The notes below the pieces were generated by a model, which searched no databases, had not been told where the DNA came from, and saw only the letters and a list, made by a program, of their open reading frames with translations. Shown here piece after piece: positions 1-9,367 of a stretch of DNA of 64,000 nt. The DNA is from Gnetum montanum (Eukaryota > Streptophyta > Gnetopsida > Gnetales > Gnetaceae): NCBI GenBank assembly GCA_015680685.1, contig MNCI01003059.1:229535-293534 (forward strand), read 5' to 3'. The position numbers and the translations under genes were made by a program. The stretch's first letter is position 1. The number at the start of each line of letters is the position of its first letter.

Positions 1-1620
1 ATATGGCAAGCAATGAGACCACTTCATCCATCCATCCACCAGTTTCTATGGTCTCTCTCGGCTTGGAAATGTATAGTCCCTTTCATAATAAGAACTTTAA
101 CGAATCGGTGACTAGGCATTTTTCAAACTAAGCAAGGACTCAAGGATTGAAAAGGGTGTGACTTCAAGGGAACTTGATGCTTTTATGTTGGTCGTTCTCT
201 TGGGTGCTTGGATGTTTTCTTTCTGAGTTTTTCTTGTCATTCCGATGTTACCTAATTATCGGAAGCTGAGTCAATAAAAATAAGAAGTCTTTGCATGGTG
301 TGGTTCTCATGCATAAAAACACAAAGCAAAAAAAAGTGAGAATTTAAAGCACACCCCTTAGACGAAATAAACTTGGGCTACAAGCACTGGTTATGGAACC
401 AAAAGTGTTCCCTCTAACTAAAGCCCTTCTCGCTTCCCATTCTTTCCTTTGTTTCGTCGGAATGGTGGTGGCTCTTGGACATGCATTCTTGTTACTCAAG
501 TGGATGGTTGGCCAAGTGTGTTGATGCAAAGTCACTGGATGTGGTTGGTTTGAGGCCAGAGTTGGAATGAGAGTTTCCAAGTCACATTAATCATAAAACA
601 CAGAAGGGGCTGTACACCACCTTGTTGTTGGGATTCCATTCCATTTTCTTCTCTTCATCCTTCTCTCCATTGTTCACCTCATTGTCGGTTGTATCATTAG
701 TGTATATATTTTGGTTGATGCATTGTTTTCTTTTTGGTAAATTCTTGCGATTAAGACTATAACTCTTGTTCCAAATGACATTCCCAGAGCCTATGGACTC
801 TTTGAATGTGGGCTTGTCATGGCATTACAGGCATGAGCTTGCTTTGGGGAGGACGCACTGACATTCCTATTTGGAGCATTAGTTAAATTCTTTCCCCTAA
901 CATTTTTGTAATCTAATTTCTATTGTTCATTTCCATCTTAACATCCACTTTATCAACGTTATCATTGTCCCTTTTTATCTATATTTCTTACTCCTTTCCT
1001 TCCTCCATTCTAATGCTATCGGAGGTTCGCGATTAGTCATGGGGGTACGGGGCCCAATTTTTTCGATTTTCTCCTAGCCCCGAATTTTTTGATTTTCTTC
1101 CTAACCCCCTACACCTTTGGTAGTCATCATTAATATATCCCCAGATCCATATTAGCCATACCGCAACCTAGCCAATGGACCTACACCGAAGCAAGCTATA
1201 AATTACATGATGATTCATTTGCCCTTGCTAATATAAGATTGTGTTGTGTGTGCAGTTGGCGATCATACAAACAACGGATTGGATCTGGAGCAAACACTTG
1301 GAATGGAGCAGTGCTGAAGTAGTTATGCAAGGAGCAAGATCAATGGCGCACTTACGGATGAACAACAAAGGCATAATCTTGGTGTTGGTAGCAGCCACAC
1401 TTCTTTCTCTCTCTCTTTATTTCTCAACGGCCAACACAGGCCTGATGTCATTGTAATAAGGTGTTCACCCTTGTTGTCATGAACACCAATTTTGCCAAGT
1501 CCTTTAATGATGATCCATTCACATGTAATCCCATTAGTTCCATTCCCCTCAATAATTCCATACCTTCTCGATATTATTGTAAGGAACTCAAGGACGAGTT
1601 TTCATTTAGTCATGGGGGTA
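1..1620 (+). mobile_element. RE-A, 3' non-coding region of an Athila-like Ty3/gypsy element
   Basis: This stretch matches the 3' non-coding region of RE-D (about 15680-17098) along its length: the opening CAAGCAATGAG block, a GGTTCGC block before 1036, a shared GCGATCATACAAACAA block near 1258, and the PPT next to the LTR. There is no usable coding sequence; the short open frames (for example 1241-1456) are not conserved with the RE-D copy. Two polypurine-like motifs, TTAGTCATGGGGGTA, lie at 1033-1047 and 1606-1620, the second directly abutting the 3' LTR. The gag-pol part of this element would lie upstream of the window. Confidence 0.75.
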
Positions 1621-2508
1621 CGATAAGACACTATTCACATGAGCCGCGATATCGCATCCCATGCGATATCGCGTACACGATATCGCATCATCCCCTATGA
1701 TGTCACGTACGCGATATCGCAGTCCGTCGTCAAATCTATAAATAAGAGGCGGCACTCCCCTTATTTCCCATCCTAGGCTAGAAGTAGGGAAACTTTGGTA
1801 GATTGATCACTCCAGAGATAGAATATTTTCCATGTGCCCACAGTAGGAGTCCCCAAGTGAACAAATCTTTATTCGAGCAACATTGTACCTGAACGCAAGT
1901 TGTGTACGACAATAAAGACGAGCTTTGTGGATAAACCTTGCAGTGCATGGAATAGGATTTATTACTTGTTATTTATTACCTATTATTTATTACCTGTTAT
2001 TTATTACCCTGCAGTAGCACGGCATGAGTATGACTTGATTACGAGCATCTAAGGATGTGTACGGCTAGGCAAGGAATGGATGCTCATTACGCTTAGGCTA
2101 GTTAAGTGCCTCAGTACGACCACTTCGAGCACGTGCATTACACGTGGTGATCCCAGTAACGATTAGCATTTGGTAGCCACGATTGCATAGTTTAGGGTGT
2201 GTACGGTAAGTGGGAATGAATGCTGACGCTAGTTAATTTAGACTTAGTCATTAGTTCAAGTTAGTTAGTTTCTCAACCCTTCACCTCGATAGCATAGGAT
2301 TAAAAACATAAAAGATATAAAAATCATATACCTCGGACTTACTTAACCATACACCGTGACAAACACAAGTAAGTCTGGGAAGACAACGAATGATTAACCC
2401 CAAGTGTTCCATGGGGCGTGTAGGCACTTAGTCTATGGAGTTCGACCGGATCGCATGTGCTACGCTCGTTTCATATGGTTGAGTGTAGGGGTACCTCGCC
2501 ACTCATCA
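1621..2508 (+). mobile_element. RE-A 3' LTR
   Basis: The LTR starts after the polypurine tract with CGATAAG, a decayed TGATGAG, and ends CGCCACTCATCA, giving the family's terminal inverted repeat. It has a TATA box (TCTATAAATAAGAGG, about 1735) and a polyadenylation-type AATAAA at about 1913. The sequence after 2508 does not match a primer-binding site, so this is the 3' LTR and the element ends here. U3 carries the GCGATATCGC palindrome cluster listed separately. Confidence 0.85.
1646..1720. repeat. Cluster of GCGATATCGC palindromes in U3
   Basis: The 10-bp palindrome GCGATATCGC occurs at 1646-1655, 1663-1672 and 1711-1720, with an 8-bp core CGATATCG at 1678-1685. The cluster lies just upstream of the TATA box in U3. 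The same motif clusters at the same place in the RE-B LTR and occurs once in the solo LTR at 27297. Confidence 0.85.
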
Positions 2509-3439
2509 CTAATCATTATCTTGGTTTTTTGCCTTGCATTCCACCATGGAACAATCTACTGTCACAAAGAAAGATCCACAAAAGCCTTACACTATATGTT
2601 GTGTACCCATGCTCATGTCCTTAATTTTAAGTTATAATGCTTCAACAATCTTCTTAGTCATTTCGACCCTCATTTATATCTTAAGTTTCTGAAAAGAGAG
2701 GGGGTTGTGAAGGATCAGATTGAGGATGAAAAAAAAGGTTAAAGGACTCTTGATCAAGCCCATAACCCAAAAAGAACTAATGAGGTGTGTGTGTGTGTGT
2801 GTGTGTGTATAATTATACTTTTTGTTAATTATTTGTTTTTATGTATTTATTGGTAGTACAATCTAGGCTACAAAATGAACTAATGGAAGGTCCTCAAATT
2901 TTTGAAAGAGATCAAACAGCTCCAAGAAGGGAGGGTGTGGTGGCGATAAAGCTCAATTCTAAGCATTTTTTTTAACAACTTATTTGATTATTGTTTTTTC
3001 TTTTTTAATTTCTAATTTTAAATTTTTATTTTTATTTTTTTTAATTAGAAACAACATAATAGCCAAGATTCTAGCAGCTAGGTAATTTTACGTACTAATA
3101 AAAAGATAAAGGAAAGGAACCAAAGGTAAATTCAATTATATAGTGTTTCAATACTTCCCTTTTCTTTTGTCTTCTTGTGTGATGTTCACTTTCTGTTCCT
3201 TTGTGTTGCAAATCTCTAGGTCAAAGGTACTTCATTGAGAATTTGGGGAAGGATACTACCACACATAGTTGTTTTAAACAAACTCCAACCCACCACCAAA
3301 ATCACCATGTGTGACTTATCTTTGTGTGACCTCAGTAAGGGGTACTTAACTATAGGTTTTTCTGATGTCTTCAGTTCTTAGATCTATTATCGTAACTTCT
3401 TTTGTCACCATCATGAATTCCCATTTTTTGCTAGGATAT
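2509..3439. other. No recognisable gene; (GT)12 microsatellite
   Basis: AT-rich sequence. A perfect (GT)12 microsatellite lies at 2785-2808. A splice-acceptor-like CTCTAG at about 3219 could belong to the pseudogene that follows, but no reading frame supports an exon. The junction with the RE-A LTR at 2508 is followed by CTAAT, half of a possible target duplication whose partner is outside the window. Confidence 0.5.
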
Positions 3440-4087
3440 ATGGTGGCTACTACCAAAGGAGAACCTGTTCTTCTTTAGAATCTTGCTGAATGGATGGCAA
3501 GGAACACACCTTACTCCATCTATGAAGAATTGTATCACTTGAGGAAGTCCAAATCTTGTGACTTCAAGGAAGATTATGAGTTGGTGTAGATTGGTGTGGC
3601 TTCCTCTTTCCATGCTATTACTGAGGATGTTCTAGAAGTTATTAGAAATCTTGAACATCTCTTAGGATAATTGAAGAGTACTTCTTGCATTACTCGTTAT
3701 TTGTTGAATCACAAATGCATCCTCCAAATTAAGAATGACCGACTTCGTGTAAGTAATTCTTGTTCTCCCTTTTCTTTTCTTATGTTTGTTATTATTATTA
3801 TTATTACACTCATAGCCTTAATCTTGTGTATGCAGAGGAGAGAAAAAGAATGATAGAAAGATGTGACCCAATGGGCCCTTCAAGTAAATCTGTTGAAAAG
3901 TGAACTTACAAAGATGGATGAGGCATAGGCTAGAGTAAAGAGCATCGCCAAATATATCAAATAACCATGTGATGGTTTGGCCAAATGCCAGGTGATGATC
4001 AATAAAGATGACACTATGAAAGAGGAACATGAGGCCTATTTGAAGGTTATCGCTAATCTTCTCAAGGTCTTCAAACCAAATAACTGA
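3440..4087 (+). pseudogene. Two-exon pseudogene of unrecognised family
   Basis: Two segments read in one frame across a short intron: 3440-3748 (103 codons from an ATG) and 3836-4087 (83 codons plus a terminal TGA). The intron 3749-3835 has a good GTAAGT donor and TGCAG acceptor, and both flanks are in phase 0. The frame has about seven internal stops, each explained by CAG to TAG, CAA to TAA or CGA to TGA; two sit side by side at the start of the second segment (TGATAG). The predicted protein is Lys/Glu-rich in its second half, with likely helices (for example NLLKSELTKMDEA). I do not recognise the family. It could be a host gene fragment or an accessory ORF of a transposon. Confidence 0.5.
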
Positions 4088-4799
4088 TCTCTTCTTCTGC
4101 TTCCTTCCATATTCTTAACTTGATCTCTTCTTCTACTTCCATCTTCTTCTACTTTATTCCATATATTTTGATATTCAATATATTTCATCCATATTTAATA
4201 ATAAAGTTTAATAGTATTCTTTTCCACTTGGCTCTTGAATCATGATTTACTCCAATAACAAATGTGACATCCCATTCCCAGATGTCGATAAAACATGATC
4301 ATTTGTTATGTTAGTTCATATTGTACATGGAATTATAATGGATATATAATCAAATAACTTGGAAAATAATATTGAGGTACTGAATTAAGTAAGAAGGAAA
4401 GTAAGGAAAAAATTTTATTATTGTTGGATGACACATTGTAACACCCCTTTGGGTTATCTTCCTATGATACTTGAGACCTTTAGAGGAAATTTGGCATTAC
4501 CACCATGGTTAGGCTATCCAACCAAAGGGGTGATCAGTCCCTTCTTATCCTACTTCACTCGACTGCCATCACTTGCCAATCTTGGCCTTACAACTCCATG
4601 CTAGCATGACCTCTAAGCCCAGCCTTAAATGCCATAGGTCAAACCCATTCCCAATGGTTATCGTGAATAATTACAACTCCTCATAACGAGGCATCCCTTC
4701 TTCCAAAGGTTAATTACATGATTAAAGTATAATTCTACCCTTAAGAAGGGATAGGACATTATAGATGCACTAGCATTGACATAGTCCTTATTATGTCAA
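4088..4799. other. No gene seen
   Basis: AT-rich with no coding signal. Two sites (4263 TGACATCCCATTCCC and 4438 TGTAACACCCC) look like the 5' ends of plant LTRs, but no paired end or target duplication was found. Confidence 0.4.
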
Positions 4800-5130
4800 T
4801 TTGCATAAGCACCTATATATATGCATGCACCCACCACATTTATAACATCTTTTGGTGATTCTAGAGATAAATTTGCAATTTTCTTCCATAAAAGTTAGAA
4901 TATTTTTTCCTTTGAGTGTCTACAATGTGGATTGAGTAGATTATATAGAGTTTTATTTCAGTGCATAATGTACTTAGATACATTAATATGATGGCAATAA
5001 AATCAAGATTTAGTTTATCCATTGCATCACTTGGCTAATATTTTAATTTTATTTCTTGTAATTTATTTTAATTATTCCTTTCCTTTCTATGCAATTAGTT
5101 AACTATATTATCTAATTAAACTTACCAAAT
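4800..5130 (+). mobile_element. Decayed LTR fragment of the same Ty3/gypsy group
   Basis: The order of landmarks follows the R-U5 part of the other LTRs: a TATA-like TATATATATGC, then TTAGAATATTTTTTCC (compare TAGAATATTTTCC in RE-D), then GGCAATAAAATCAAGATT (compare GGCAATAAAGATCAAGATT in RE-E), then CATTGCATCACTTGGC. No clean 3' end is visible before the RE-B gag begins. Confidence 0.5.
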
Positions 5131-5223
5131 TCGCATGAGTAACATCAATACTTCAACTTCATGGGCTCTTAATCGGGAGAGTCTCCCTTGGGCGTAAGTC
5201 CCAAGACTTCTTCTCGTTTCATT

Positions 5224-6570
5224 TCATAGCCCATCCACGAGGTGGCGAAGTTGATCCCGCTTAGCGTACCCATGGCCCAGGCAACGATGTAACAATGTGT
5301 AGTAGCGGGCCATGGCAGCATCCAAGGATTCATGTGTACCTTGCTTCCAGCCTTGGATCTGCTTACGCAAGTTAGACACTCTAGAGTACGTTTGATATTT
5401 GTTGTTGAATAATTCAAGCATCGTACTCCACCTCTTGATGGTTTCCGATTCTAAGGACCGGTACCAGCTTTCTGCTTCTTTAGTGAGTGTCCTTGGGAAC
5501 AACTTGAGTTTCTGCCACTCATTGTCTATGTTCTGCAAGGCACAGGCATCGTGGAATGCCTGTAAATGATGTTGAGGATCAGCGTTGTATCCCCCTTCAA
5601 AACGTGGGATATTATTTATATCCAAACGCTTGATCCTACTGTCTTTTAAATGCCTTGTGGGAATCCTAACTGCCTCTCTAATATCAAGCATACTTCGGGT
5701 TGCGAATAGGGGTTCGTCATGATCATCTCTTTCATGACGTCTGTGATGTCTACGTTGTGGTTCCCTATTCTCCCTACGTCCTTGCCCTTGTCCTAACTCC
5801 TCTCGACCTTCCTGTCGAGGCATTTCATCTCTTTTACCTTTACTCTCCGCGTTATGCTCATGGTGGCTGCGCCCAGATGTGGAAGGAGAGGGTGAATGAT
5901 GTGATGAAGGGGAAGAAGAAGGGGATCCATCACCATGGTGATGTTTCTTGCCTTCTCTTCGGCTGCTTCGGCCCCGATCGTTGTGACGATCAACGAGTCC
6001 GTCATTAGTGCGAGTGATTGTTCCTGCCGTGAACAGCTGGTGCTCACGGGGATCAGAGCCTGGAATATGTATCGTTGATCTAAGGCCCTGATGCCTAACC
6101 TCTTCACTAGAGTGAGGAGGAGGAACATCATTTTCTAAGAAACCCATCGTGAGGGGTTCCTCTTCTCCTATTTCACTAATGACGTGGGGAACCTTGCCCT
6201 TCAGTAGTGAATGTTGGCTCTCCTGCCTTGCATCCCGAATACGTTGGGCGTTTGTGGGTTGATAATCCCTTGTATCATGGTCATCCAAAACGTATTCTGC
6301 GAACAGCTCATGCATGCCAATCTGTACCAAGGCACGGAAAAGCATGTTGGGAGCGGATCGATCTGGGGGTAACACGATGTTACCTTGCATGTCTCTCCAC
6401 CGCAGTTGCTCATCTTGATGGAAAACAAAGGTAAAATCCGGCACATACTCATCGGGATGAGTATATGTGACCTTAGATTGTTGAGGACATGGTTGATCTC
6501 GGTTATGCGTATGATGCTGACTTTCTCCTGTATTGTCCTTAGGTGAGTTGATTTCGTGAGAAGAAGCCAT
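5224..6570 (-). CDS. gag: Gag polyprotein of RE-B, 448 codons
   Basis: Gag packages retrotransposon RNA into a cytoplasmic particle. The frame runs from an ATG 127 nt inside the primer-binding site to a TGA. Roughly residues 1-170 are a polar N-terminal region, 190-300 a low-complexity His/Arg/Ser/Glu region, and 330-445 the capsid-like retrotransposon gag domain (FEGGYNADPQHHLQAF, WYRSLESE, LFNNKYQTYSRVSNLR). The terminal TGA follows DGL where RE-D reads DGLRHETRR. It is therefore probably CGA changed to TGA, and the same frame stays open on to about 5140. The longest undamaged ORF in the window; dead as an element because pol is missing. Confidence 0.85.
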   Translation of the reverse strand: MASSHEINSPKDNTGESQHHTHNRDQPCPQQSKVTYTHPDEYVPDFTFVFHQDEQLRWRDMQGNIVLPPDRSAPNMLFRALVQIGMHELFAEYVLDDHDTRDYQPTNAQRIRDARQESQHSLLKGKVPHVISEIGEEEPLTMGFLENDVPPPHSSEEVRHQGLRSTIHIPGSDPREHQLFTAGTITRTNDGLVDRHNDRGRSSRREGKKHHHGDGSPSSSPSSHHSPSPSTSGRSHHEHNAESKGKRDEMPRQEGREELGQGQGRRENREPQRRHHRRHERDDHDEPLFATRSMLDIREAVRIPTRHLKDSRIKRLDINNIPRFEGGYNADPQHHLQAFHDACALQNIDNEWQKLKLFPRTLTKEAESWYRSLESETIKRWSTMLELFNNKYQTYSRVSNLRKQIQGWKQGTHESLDAAMARYYTLLHRCLGHGYAKRDQLRHLVDGL

Positions 6571-6697
6571 TTCTATTGGTGTGCTAATTTCACCGTTATT
6601 TATTGTTCTTGATTAACTGATTAACCCTAAGGTTCGTTTTAAGCTCACAACGATGTGAGTGATATCCCTTATGTTAAATTGGCGAAAAAACACTTAG

Positions 6698-6715
6698 TCC
6701 CCGGCAACGGCGCCA
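6698..6715 (-). promoter_or_regulatory. RE-B primer-binding site (tRNA-Asp)
   Basis: The plus strand reads TCCCCGGCAACGGCGCCA, which I recognise as the 3' end of plant tRNA-Asp including CCA. The element's sense strand is therefore complementary over 18 of 18 bases. It sits one base from the LTR end at 6717. Confidence 0.85.
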
Positions 6716-6716
6716 A

Positions 6717-7757
6717 TGATGAGTGGCGAGGTACCCCTACACTCCACCATACGAATACGAGCGTACACGCGCGATCCGGTCGAACTCCGCAGACTAAATG
6801 CCTTAACGCCACAAGAAACACTTGGGGTTAATCGTTCGTTGTCTTCCCAGGCTTGCTTGTATGTGTCACGGTGTATGGTTAAGCAAGTCTGAGGTATGTG
6901 ATTTTTTTGGTATTTTCGGCTTATCTTCTATGCTACCAGGAGGAAGGGTTGAGAAAACTAAACTAACTCTAACTAAGATCTAAGTCTAAATTAACTAGCG
7001 TCAGCATCCGTTCCCACTTGCCGGACACACCCTGAACTATGCAACTGCAGCTTACCAAACGCTAATCGTTACTGGGATCGCCACACGTAACGCAAGTGCT
7101 CGAAGTGGTCGTACTGAGGCACCTATTTAGCCTACGTGTGATAAGCAGCCGATTCCTTAGCCAGCCGTACACACCCGTGGGTGCTCGTAACTAAGTCGTA
7201 CTTATCACACGATCTAGCCTAGCAATGAGCAGCCGATTCCTCAACTAGCCGTACACATTAGACCCGGGAGTTACCAAGCGCAGAATCCTGGAATACGCTA
7301 CTGGGTTACCAAGCATCCAATGCTCGTAATTGAGTCGTACTCATGCATTGCGTCAAGCAGCCGATTCCTTGACTAGCCGTACACGTCCGTAGACGCTCGT
7401 AATCAAGTCGTACTTGAACGCACTAGGAAAGCAGTAAATGAAAGCAATAAATGAAACCACGTGCTGCAAGGTTTATCCAATCAAGTTCGTCTTTATTGCC
7501 GTACACAACTTGGGTTCAGGTTACAAGCTGCTCAAATAAAGAGCCGTTCACTCTAGGACTCCTACTGCGGGCACATGGGGAAAAATTCTAACTCTGGAGT
7601 GATCAATCTGCCAGAGCTTCGCTACACTAGCCAGGATTCGGAAATGAAGGGAGTGCCACCTCTTATTTATAGATATCGCGACGGGACGCGATATCGCGTA
7701 CGCGATATCGCAGGGTAAGACGCGATATCGCGGCCCAGTGCAAGTCGCGTCTCATCA
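6717..7757 (-). mobile_element. RE-B 5' LTR
   Basis: 1041 bp bounded by TGATGAG at 6717 and CTCATCA at 7751-7757, the family's inverted termini. Read on the minus strand it has U3 palindromes (7688-7731), a TATAAATAAGAGG box at about 7670, a purine-rich leader, and AATAAAGACGAA near 7490. The flank at 7758 is CTAAG inside the RE-C gag. Confidence 0.9.
7688..7731. repeat. GCGATATCGC palindromes in RE-B U3
   Basis: Three exact copies of GCGATATCGC at 7688-7697, 7702-7711 and 7722-7731, plus a partial GATATCGCG at about 7672. The position relative to the TATA box is the same as in RE-A. Confidence 0.85.
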
Positions 7758-8297
7758 CTAAGGCCATGTCCAAAGGTTCATATTGCACTTGTTTCCACTC
7801 TTGGATTTTTCTCCTCAAGGCTAACACTCTTGCATAGGTTTGATATCTTTCATTATAGAGTTCTACCATTATTGGACAACGTTGAATTAATTTTGGTCAT
7901 AAGGACCTATACCATACTTTTGCTTGGCCAACAAGTGTCGTGGGAAAGAGCTTAAATATTTGCCACCCATTATCAATATTGTTTCATACACATGCATCAT
8001 GGAAGGCTTGTAAATGATGTTGCAGATCTAAATCATAGCCTCCTGAGAATTTGGAAAAGTTGTTTAAACCAAGCCTGGGTAGATAGCTTTCCTTACGATG
8101 CTTGCGAGATATCCAAATAGCCTCTTGTATATGCATTAGGCTCTTAGTGGCCAACAGGGATTCATCGTCACTATGTAGGTTATAAAATCATGAATTGGGA
8201 TGATGTTGTCTTCATTTATATACATGGGAGGCCCCTGCATCAAATTGACTACTCCAAACTTCATCTTCATCATCGTATAATTCATTGGTTCTCCAAT
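7758..8297 (-). pseudogene. gag: RE-C gag, capsid part (continues at 17958-18011)
   Basis: The minus strand encodes a gag capsid region homologous to RE-B: FSGGYDLDLQHHLQAFHDAC, YRSL and LYNERYQTYARV, then LRRKIQEWKQ before the RE-B junction. The start codon is on the far side of RE-D, at 18011-18009 (MSLSQDYDN), so the coding sequence has been split by a 9.7-kb insertion. It also contains in-frame stops (for example after SHVYK and after DACV) and is not functional. The N-terminal region before the capsid part is much shorter than in RE-B, so an internal deletion is likely. Confidence 0.75.
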
Positions 8298-9231
8298 TGA
8301 TGAGAGCGATTACTCTAGCAGTTTATTCTAATTATTAGAGTGGTAGTTTTTCTAATTATTAGAGTGGTAGTTTCTCTAAAATTAGAGTGGCGGTTTCTCT
8401 AAAATTAGAGTGGTAGTTTCTCTAAAATTAGATTGGCATTTTTTCTAATTATTAGAGTAGTTGCTCCCAAGCCTATAAATACAGTGCCCAGGCGCACAAT
8501 TTAGGAGGGAGTCTTGGAAGGAAGTCTTTCAAGGGAAGTCTTTTAGAAGTCTTTTAGGAGTTAAATAGCAAAAATTTTGTAGTTAGAATATTTTCCAAGT
8601 GCCCGCAGTAAGAGGTCTAAGTGTGGACGGATCTTTATTCAAGCATTGTGTACCTGAGCATACCTTGTGTACGGTAATAAAGATGAGTTCTTGGATTCAT
8701 CCTTGCAACACTTGAGATTTGTTTTCTTACTCATTTCTTTTATTTTATTTTCTTCTGCATTTATTTTATTTTATTTTATGTACTTTACATTCCTATTATT
8801 AGCACACACAATATGATCACTTTGAGCATGCGTGCAACACTTGGTAACCCAGTAACGATTAACGTTTGGTAATCCCAGTAGTGTTGCACTGGTTCAGGAT
8901 GTGTACAGCAAGTGAGAATGGATACTGGTGTTAGGATTAGTTTAAAGCCTAGTTAATCAGTAGTTAAGTTAAATTATTCATTTAGTTTTCTATCTCTCTT
9001 CTCCCTTATTAGCACAGGACATAAAAACATAAAAGATATAAAAATCATATGCCTCAAGCTTACTTAACCATACAATTGTGACATACAAGTAAGTTTTAGA
9101 AGACAACGATCAACCAACCCATCCTTGTTCCACAAAGGTGCATAGGAACTTAGTCCTTGCAATTTGACTGGATCGTGCGTAAAAAGCTTGTATTCGTATG
9201 GTTGAGTGTAGGGGTACCTTGCCACTCATCA
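8298..9231 (+). mobile_element. RE-D 5' LTR
   Basis: 934 bp from TGATGAGAGCG to GCCACTCATCA. U3 holds six or so ~27-bp repeats (8315-8460). TATAAATACAG lies at about 8472, TAGAATATTTTCCAAGTGCC in R near 8584, and GGTAATAAAGATGAG at about 8671. It is 75 bp longer than the 3' LTR, because of the extra U3 repeats. Confidence 0.92.
8315..8460 (+). repeat. Tandem ~27-bp U3 repeats
   Basis: Units of the form TTTCTCTAAAATTAGAGTGG or TTTTTCTAATTATTAGAGTGG repeat about six times. Many contain the palindrome CTAATTATTAG. The 3' LTR has only about three (17116-17190). Confidence 0.85.
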
Positions 9232-9232
9232 T

Positions 9233-9250
9233 TGGCATCGTTATCAGGGA
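9233..9250 (+). promoter_or_regulatory. RE-D primer-binding site (decayed tRNA-Asp)
   Basis: TGGCATCGTTATCAGGGA differs from the intact site TGGCGCCGTTGCCGGGGA at five positions, all C-to-T or G-to-A. Confidence 0.85.
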
Positions 9251-9367
9251 CTTAGTTGTTTGTGCACTAACTAGAACATAGAAAATCATTCACATCATTG
9301 GAATGAACCCTTAGGATTGATTGAGAAAATAATAAACAAGAATACATTACACACTGAACAGACAAGT

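Larger units (their letters stand above)
5140..7757 (-). mobile_element. RE-B, 5' part of an Athila-like Ty3/gypsy element
   Basis: On the minus strand this reads 5' LTR (7757-6717), a perfect primer-binding site (6715-6698), leader and gag. It stops abruptly at about 5140, so protease, reverse transcriptase, integrase and the 3' LTR are missing. Its right end lies directly against the gag of RE-C, so it inserted into RE-C. CpG-rich sites and the primer-binding site are undamaged here, unlike in its neighbours, which suggests the youngest insertion in the window. Confidence 0.85.

Noticed and set aside
5700-6434. Plus-strand open frames at 5700-6008 and 6207-6434, and minus frames at 5793-6131 and 6201-6452
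   Set aside because: They are shadows of the RE-B gag in other frames; the gag frame is longer and matches three other gag copies.
6698-6715. tRNA-Asp sequence as a tRNA gene
   Set aside because: Only the last 18 bases match, directly beside an LTR end, so it is a primer-binding site.
8315-8460. Regularly spaced ~27-bp repeats resembling a CRISPR array
   Set aside because: They lie in the U3 of an LTR in a plant genome, have no unique spacers, and vary only in copy number between the paired LTRs.
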